A stretch of 64,000 nt of DNA, taken from positions 23,287,846 through 23,351,845 of the forward strand of contig NC_040025.1 of the NCBI RefSeq assembly GCF_000972845.2, written 5' to 3'. Under the pieces are notes generated by a model, which worked only from the letters and a program-made list of their open reading frames with translations, was not told the origin of the DNA and ran no database searches. The translations under genes were made by a program, and so were the position numbers. Within the stretch, counting starts at the first letter, position 1. Each line of letters begins with the position of its first letter. The DNA is from Larimichthys crocea. Taxonomy: Eukaryota > Chordata > Actinopteri > Sciaenidae. This document shows, piece after piece, positions 1-64,000 of this stretch.

Positions 1-154
1 ATATGTGTCCTTAGAAGAACCTGGTTTCCACAGGAAGATAGTGAAACACGCATATTAAGTGAAACCATTTTTGTTGGTTCTCACTTTAGGAGGTTATTTT
101 AAAGGTGGTATTCAACATGAGAATTAAATAAATGAGGTATACGTTAGGGACAGG

Positions 155-244
155 ACTCTCTCCTGACATATTAGTGTGTTCCTGTGTCTTTGTAAAGTGA
201 CTCTCTCCTGACATATTAGTGTGTTCCTGTGTCTTTGTAAAGTG
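155..244. repeat. Perfect 2 x 45-bp tandem duplication
   Basis: The 45-bp unit beginning ACTCTCTCCTGACATATTAG occurs at 155-199 and again, identical, at 200-244. Identity of both copies suggests a recent duplication or an assembly artefact. Confidence 0.95.
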
Positions 245-309
245 TATAGGTGTTTGGCAGCAGAATAAAGACGTTTTTGACCTCCCACCACAGGATACAA
301 CCCATTTGG

Positions 310-393
310 ATTCTAGGAAAGCCTGTAGTAAATTATAAATTAAATAGAGGTATTCTAGGAAAGCCTGTAGTAAATTATAAATTAAATAGAGGT
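310..393. repeat. Perfect 2 x 42-bp tandem duplication
   Basis: The 42-bp unit beginning ATTCTAGGAAAGCCTGTAGT occurs at 310-351 and, identical, at 352-393. Because 42 is a multiple of three, it makes a repeated peptide in one frame, but there is no sign that the region is coding. Confidence 0.95.
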
Positions 394-1669
394 AATTATC
401 TCTGTGGATTTAACATTTCTTTCAGTTTTACAATGTGGAGAGAGAGTGCAAGAGCCAAAAAAGAGCAGAGAAGAAAAATATACAATCAATCTGATGTTTA
501 TAATTTATATATATAATATAAGTGAGACCTCTGAAAAAAAAGTTGTATGCTTTAAATGATCTTTCTTTAATTTATTTATTATCTTTATCAAGGTTGTTGC
601 TCACTAAATGAAAACGTCACTTAATAGGATATTTGTTAAATAAAATATACTTTCATCAGATGTTGAGCAACAGAAGAACGACAACAATCTGCATGAAAAT
701 GATACCAAAGCTTTTCAAGAAAAACTGAAAAGTGTTTCATATTTATTTAATGAATTGTCTTTTATTTAATTTTGAATATATTCAGATCTAACATAGCAAA
801 ACCCTGAGGTTGAAAAAAACTTTGAAAACAATAAAATAGTGTGTATTATCGAACAATACTATGTTGTAACAAAAAAGGAATGTTCTGAATGTGAAACTGA
901 TGACAGTCAACGTGTCATCATAGTAGGAAACTTCTGAATCCTGCTGTAGTGAATTGAAATTACGCCCAGTTTAAGCAGAACAAGGAGCTTTAAATGACTT
1001 CCTCATGCAGTTCCACAGCTTAGGTTTTTTCTTTTTTTCTGCATAATGGAAGTCCCCATGTGGTCTCTCCAGTAGGTCAGCTGTGTTTTATCCTGGTCTG
1101 GGAGTGTTTAGTGTCCAGTGGTCAGTGGCAGGAGGGTCACAGCTTAATCAGGAAAGGCAGGAGACCTGTGTGTGCAAGTGTGTGTGTGTGGGAGTTCACA
1201 GCTAAGGTCACGCTCTAATCAGTCTAAACTGAGACTCAGGGCACATAAAGGACTACAATGGACCTGTGTTTTGTGTGTGTGTGCATGTTTGTGTTTGTGT
1301 GTGTGTTTCCAGAAAGGTCTCAAACCAAATTAAAATGTTTCCCCTTTTACTGTACAGGGAGCATGTGTTAAAAACCAAATGTCTGTGTGTGTACTCCTTT
1401 CTGAGTACTTTCCATTCCCCTTACTAGCAGCTTTGTAGTTTGAAGCGTAGGTCATGACTACTACATGCTAACTACGACAAACTACGACACTGTAGGTACC
1501 CCTCTAGTGTCGTTTCAAGCTGTTTTGTTATAACGTCTGGTGAAATAGTATAAATAGTTTACAGAAAGCAGAGCTAGGGATGGGATGACATGACAGATGG
1601 AAATGTCATTAGTTTGGCAGGTATTTGGTCATAAACACTGAACAACCTCAAAATGTTTTACCATATGAT

Positions 1670-1745
1670 AACACTAGAGCTAAAGTCAGGGGATCACTTC
1701 AATGTTTAGGATTGATCTTGTATGGACCATGGATTTCAAATTGAA
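1670..1745 (-). repeat. Fragment of dispersed teleost repeat (family B)
   Basis: The run with AAAGTCAGGGGATCAC followed by an ATTGATCTTGTATGGACC-like segment is the reverse complement of the core shared with copies near 8160, 18548, 21290 and 33165 (GTGATCCCCTGAC, then the reverse of a region ending in ATTCATGTTCCCC). It is diverged and partial. Confidence 0.5.
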
Positions 1746-4700
1746 TTTCAACCCACTGGAGATGTTTAACTCTGGAACAAAATGGTGGACCAATCAGCTG
1801 AGGCAGCTGACAGCCTATAGCCCCACTGCAGAGTTTAAGTTTACAGTCGTGTTATGAATTTTTGTTGTATTTCCTCAACTTGGAAGATGGAGGAGAGAAT
1901 TATTACAGCTGTGTTTGTGGTGGGATTTCTTAAATTTTATGACCTATCCCTAACAGCATATAAAGTTTCTGAAAAGCCAAATAATCCAGGAGGTTGTTGG
2001 TCCTGCTGGTGTGTAACTTTACGTATGTGCACTGTTAACATAAACTCTGGCGAAATATTTAAAAAAGGAATCATTGTTGGCTTGTTAGCTTGTCTATTCC
2101 ATCACTTCCAAATAGCTGTCCACTCAGCTGGCTGGCTTGCTAAAGGAAAGCATAATTTCCAGATTACGTTTTCCAGCCCTTTGGGCCAAATGAAATTAGG
2201 AAAATAATAAACCAGAACACAAAGTGAATTATGCTTAAAATTATCATTATCATCACAGAGGCTTGGCCCAAGACCTTTAGTGAAATGGTGTGAGAAAAGT
2301 TATCTGCATGCATTTGGTATTAGAGTGGAAATGATACCACTGAATCTTTAAAACAAGTTTGAAAAAAATCAGAAACAAACAAATGAAAACCATAAAAATA
2401 ACAACAAGCACTCTAACACAGTCAAAGATAGATTGCTGAGTATATAGCCAAACATGTTCGGCTGTGTGGAAACTGGGTCAGTCCCGCTCACAGAGGCAGC
2501 AGCTGTTGCAAAAGTATCTCAACTGATTGATTTATTTTTTTCAGATTGCTGTTCCTTCTTGCTAAAATGCCTCTTAAGCAAAGCTTGTATGCAACTTCTT
2601 CTAAGTCAGCTTTACAAAACATCTGACTGGAACCTGAAAAAGGACCAAACCAATGTGATATGACCTTGGTTTGGATTTATACAAGTTTATTTAAAAATGT
2701 TGGTGTACACTTTTACTTGGTAGTGTGAAAGTTGGCTAATGTTAACTCTTGTGCTACTGCTTTGCCACATTTTAGATAAATATTTCAATCATTTCTTTGT
2801 GCAAGAACTAAACTTTGCTGTACGATGCTAGAAAACAGGTTAATCAGCTAACCAGACATTTTGCCACATTGCAGTTGTAAATAAAGGGAATGATGGCTTA
2901 ATTCTATTTAGCTGCTTAAATTTCAGTCTCTTGGTACTATGCATGTTGGCTCACTGTCACATTGTCATGATGTACTGGAACACTTGAATAGAACAGAGCC
3001 AAAAGGTCTATGTAACAGTGAGCTCAGGAGAATCTTGGGAAAGTTATGGGTTGCGGTTAGAAAATGGTTAGAATAATGACCACTGAAAACTGTTGCCTAT
3101 AGAATCTCATAGTTCAGCATCTGATGTAGTGACCTCCCAAAATAATGATGATAATTTGTACCGTCCATTCTCTTTAAGCTTGTTACATACTGGATCTTCA
3201 GTCAAAAGGAACAATTAGGATAAAGGTATCAGGGACACAGCTGTAACACAATGAAACCTTTACTGTGTTACAATCCCATTATACAATTTTCAAAACAAAA
3301 TGCAGCTTCCCGTACATGCTCAGTATTCCTTCCTTGCTCTCTCAACTCATTCTGAATTTCCTTTCTTCGCTTTGTCCTTGTGTCTCTACTGATGTCAACT
3401 CCATTATCTGAGTTTCTACTCTTATTGCCAGGAAGGATGAAACATTCATGAACCCACAGGCACATACACAAACACCAGCTGCCTCCTTGCCTTGTGCCGC
3501 AAAATTGTTCTCCAGACGCTATTTCTGCCATACCTCCCACATTGTGAATTCATGAACTTCTGCCCTGCCATTCCCAATCACCACTCAAAGAGCGCCAGTC
3601 TGATTTGTCAAAGTGACGCAATGTCAAGATGCCGGTAAGTGGTCTTACATTTCATCTCCACTGACAGTTTGAAGAGCATAACTCGGTCCCTGGAGGATCT
3701 TGTGAGGCGCAAAGATGGTCCTTCACTCACACAGAACAATTCAATCAGACAATTGACCGTAATTCTTAAACATAGGAAATTCTGAGAAGTATTGTGTTCC
3801 TCACAGAGTGAATTACATTGTTTAAGAGTTTGGATGGCGAGGCTGAATAAAAATCCTTTGTGGGATTTTAAGAGCAACCACCATATTTGAAACCCATATG
3901 AGTTGTCTGTGATTGGCAATGACATTGAGGAATTTAGTTAGAGGAAGGACAAGTGAAACAGAGGAAATTCATTTTGTTTAATCAGCCCAGCTCCTCATGT
4001 TCCTCTTACAATCTTTCTTCTCCCTGGCCATTTCCAATTACCAGTACAATACAGGGAACACTCATTCACAAGGATGGTACAGATTAATTAACTCCGCTCT
4101 TGAATACTGCCTGTGGCCTTTTCTCCTGCTTTCCCACGTCTGTTTGTCCTTCAAAAAGATTCTGCCATTGGACAAGTGTTGTCCAATTGTAAGCCACTGA
4201 AAGCTGAGAGCACTTCACTCCAACAAAAACACCAACCAGGGTGGTACTGGTCACGAACTTGTAAAATCAGTTGGTATGTTGTTTGCTTTTGATAAAGGAA
4301 ATTTAATACATTTTGTCTTTTGAATTTATTAGTATAACAAATGCTGTTATTTGTAATAAATGCAGTTGCACACTTGATTTGCAATGTTTTCTTGGTGTTG
4401 CACGTGCAATGTTTTTTTTAAATTGATCCCATGGTTCAAATTAATGAGAAAAATGGCCAATTGTGGTTTTATTGTAACCACATAGTTTTGATCAATGCTT
4501 TTTATAACAGAGAGACAGCAAAAAGCCACATGTGGTGTGGTTTATGAATGTATAATCAACATGTAAACACAGACAACATTTGTTATGCGATGTCATGCAA
4601 TTAAACTTGAAGGCTGCATTTCTAACCAGTTATCTGACAAATTATGACAAATGAACTGTGACAAATGACAAGAAAAAACAAACAGTCACAACACCATCAC

Positions 4701-6149
4701 TGACAGCCTCTACCGGTCTCTGCACAATGTTTTACATTATGTATCACTGTATCTGATTTTGTTAGAAATCTGCTGTACTGGTCTATGGCAAGAAAAAGGG
4801 CAAGAGTAAACACAGATTGTATTTCAGAGTTTCTGGCAATGGCATATCATGAAACCAGAGAATAGCAGATGGAAAAATCCTTTTTAAACATGTTTGTCGT
4901 CTAAAGGATACAAAAAAACATGTGCCCGAAGACAGGGACAAGTAGCAACATCTTTATTTCATCAGTCAGCATCAGTGTTTACTTGAAACACAATCTCCAT
5001 TTCAAGAAGTACAATACCACTGAAATGAGATGGAGGCTACCCATTGTCAGCGCTGTGGTCTTGTTTGTCTACAGTAATTATACATGGGTATTTTTTACAT
5101 ATTAATGTTTTAAATACTTCATGTAGCATTTTGAAGTCACTCTCTATTAAATAGTGGAGGCTGATAAGAGCTCAAAAACATTTCAGTCATGGTAGGCATT
5201 AGATATCTCTGTTATTCTAGAGTGAAAACATGCATTTCCAACTGCATATTTGAGGTTTTGTTAGTATATGCCGTATATAGCCAAAATATGCACTTTTAGT
5301 ATATGTCCATGAATAAGACATTTGATATCTTGCTGTTTAAAAAGTATGTCTTTGTTTACTAGGTTGGATGTCTCCAAGATACTAGAAACTATGTACCAAA
5401 AGATTAAATCACAATAAAATCTTATCACCATGATGTGACTAAAGCTAAGAGGAATCAAATGATGGACTGATCTGGACATGACATGAAATTCTTCAATGAA
5501 ACCGGGACTTGCACACAGGAGTCCCTTCAGCACAACCTCTTCCCTGGAACAAAGAAGTGTTCCCCAAAGTCTAGGGGTTGCAGTAACACTGACACCTTGA
5601 ATGGCTCTCCATGACCCTGCTGTGGTCCCTGTGTTCATGTGTAGGCTTGCTTTTGAGTATATACACACAGGAGGGGGTGTTTTAGAGGATAACCCACAAC
5701 TTAATTAAACTACTGAATGTCCCATTGGCAGTGAAGGGGCTAAGCAAGGCCAAGTATGCACATAGCTCAGCAGCAGAGAGAAATGTGGAGATGGGAATGT
5801 AGTTTGGGGTTTTTTTAGTCTGTATTCATTTAGAGTGCATAAGCCATAGAGATTATTGTGTTTCCATTATTTTAAAAGAAGTCAGCTGGAGGGAAGTCTT
5901 ACTCTTACAGGATTGCTTAAAGGGTCAGTTCACCCAGAAATACAATATAATTTAGGTAAACTGTGCATTGTGCTACATTATAAAACCTTAAATTTCTTTT
6001 TGACCAAGGAGTCTTTTAGTTTGTCTTAAACCCCTTTAAAATTCAGCCTTCAACATGTAATTGTTTTAATGTATTTTGTGATGAGAGGAGCTGATAAACA
6101 AACATTTACAATGTCCTTATATCTGCTTATCAGAACACTGTACTGCCTC

Positions 6150-6157
6150 TATAAAAG
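6150..6157 (+). promoter_or_regulatory. Candidate TATA box of sema3g
   Basis: A good TATA motif, TATAAAAG, lies about 510 bp upstream of the start codon. A transcript starting about 25-30 bases downstream (near 6180) would run unspliced into exon 1. The match is seen directly. Its use as a promoter is inference, and an upstream non-coding first exon cannot be excluded. Confidence 0.35.
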
Positions 6158-6179
6158 TCCCTAACACTTCCTAAATGCA

Positions 6180-6296
6180 CTTTGCTTGACGCTGTGTTTG
6201 TGTTATGAATCGACTGTAGGAGCGTACCTCCAAGTGCGCCTATTTGGAGAGAATCTGTTGTGCGTAAAGGAGGGTCAGGCCACTTGGAGCGCTACT

Positions 6297-6352
<56 letters not shown>

Positions 6353-6659
6353 ACTTCTGTTGGCAGCTGTTGGAGCTGAACCGAAGGAGCGTCTCAGCCT
6401 TTACAGCGGAGTCAGTGAATCACCTCATCAGCCCGGGCAGAGCGGCAGTCACTCTGCAGAGAGGACACCCAGCTGCTCGGACAGAGACAATTTTACGCAT
6501 TGGGGGGAATCTTCTTGAAAACATACATGTTGGCATCTTAAAAAACAAGAAGGACCCAGCAGTTTAATTCCCCTAAATTCACCTGGAATATTCTGGTTGA
6601 TTGTTAGTGACAAATTCTGAAATTATCAGTTCAAAGCCGGAGCAGAGCTCCTGAGCAGA
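6180..6659 (+). other. Putative 5' UTR of sema3g with two mini-uORFs
   Basis: If transcription starts after the TATA motif, the leader is about 480 nt. It contains a (TC)n tract (6298-6350) and two very short upstream ORFs with ATG starts: ATG at 6205 with stop TAG at 6217-6219 (4 codons), and ATG at 6527 with stop TAA at 6539-6541 (4 codons). There is no ATG between 6541 and 6660. The main ATG has A at -3, a favourable context. The UTR boundary is inferred. Confidence 0.4.
6298..6350. repeat. (TC)n microsatellite in the 5' leader
   Basis: About 26 uninterrupted TC dinucleotides. Read on the minus strand it is a GAGA tract. It lies about 310 bp upstream of the sema3g ATG and roughly 120 bp downstream of the predicted transcription start. 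Confidence 0.95.

Positions 6660-64000
<57,341 letters not shown>

Larger units (their letters stand above)
1..6149. other. Intergenic region upstream of sema3g
   Basis: No supportable gene on either strand. Open frames here are short, AT-rich and lack domain-like composition or splice-consistent neighbours. The stretch holds two perfect tandem duplications (155-244 and 310-393), a piece of a dispersed repeat (about 1670-1745, minus orientation) and short TG-rich runs near 1160-1310. It may hold distal regulatory DNA, but nothing in the sequence alone identifies it. Confidence 0.6.

Noticed and set aside
250..516. 88-codon frame with a repeated peptide
   Set aside because: The repeat is simply the translation of the 42-bp tandem duplication; the rest is AT-rich and not protein-like.
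5261..5668. 135-codon open frame on the minus strand upstream of sema3g
   Set aside because: No domain, no initiator context, composition like the surrounding non-coding DNA, and no splice-consistent partner exons.
6186..6518. Long frame through the (TC)n tract as an N-terminal extension of sema3g
   Set aside because: It starts at a TTG, is largely a Leu-Ser repeat from the microsatellite, and stops before the true ATG at 6660, which has a clear signal peptide.

Overview
The window is vertebrate, almost certainly teleost, nuclear DNA. It is AT-rich, has long introns with GT-AG splice sites, many (TG)n/(CA)n microsatellites, and interspersed repeats of types common in ray-finned fish. I find no bacterial, phage or organellar features.

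I can support one protein-coding gene. It is a class 3 secreted semaphorin on the plus strand that reads as the fish orthologue of SEMA3G; whether it is the teleost a or b copy cannot be told here. I assembled 16 coding exons by joining GT-AG introns in frame and comparing with the family. Exon 1 starts at ATG 6660 and carries the signal peptide. The sema domain is spread over exons 2 to 13. The PSI domain and furin-type basic site are in exon 14, and the Ig domain and basic tail are in exons 15 and 16. The assembled reading frame has 775 codons with no internal stop and runs off the window at 64000, so only a short C-terminal end is missing.

Layout: 1-6149 is intergenic, with two perfect short tandem duplications near the left edge. 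6150-6659 holds a candidate TATA box and a 5' UTR with a (TC)n tract and two tiny upstream ORFs. 6660-6765 is exon 1, followed by an 18.2 kb intron 1. Exons 2, 3 and 4 (25006-40110) are separated by introns of 6.2 and 8.6 kb. A 7.6 kb intron 4 leads to exons 5-10 (47703-53255). After a 4.6 kb intron 10, exons 11-16 occupy 57894-64000.

Non-coding content: a 524-bp non-autonomous hAT-type element with a perfect 8-bp target duplication, and an antisense 5'-truncated L1-clade LINE tail, both in intron 15. There is an inverted-repeat element in intron 10, copies of two dispersed teleost repeat families, a possible tRNA-derived SINE, and many microsatellites. I found no second gene, structural RNA gene, CRISPR array or clearly novel system. 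The most interesting items are the hAT insertion, a tandem splice acceptor at exon 6, the microsatellites around the promoter and first donor, and the internally reiterated dispersed repeat.
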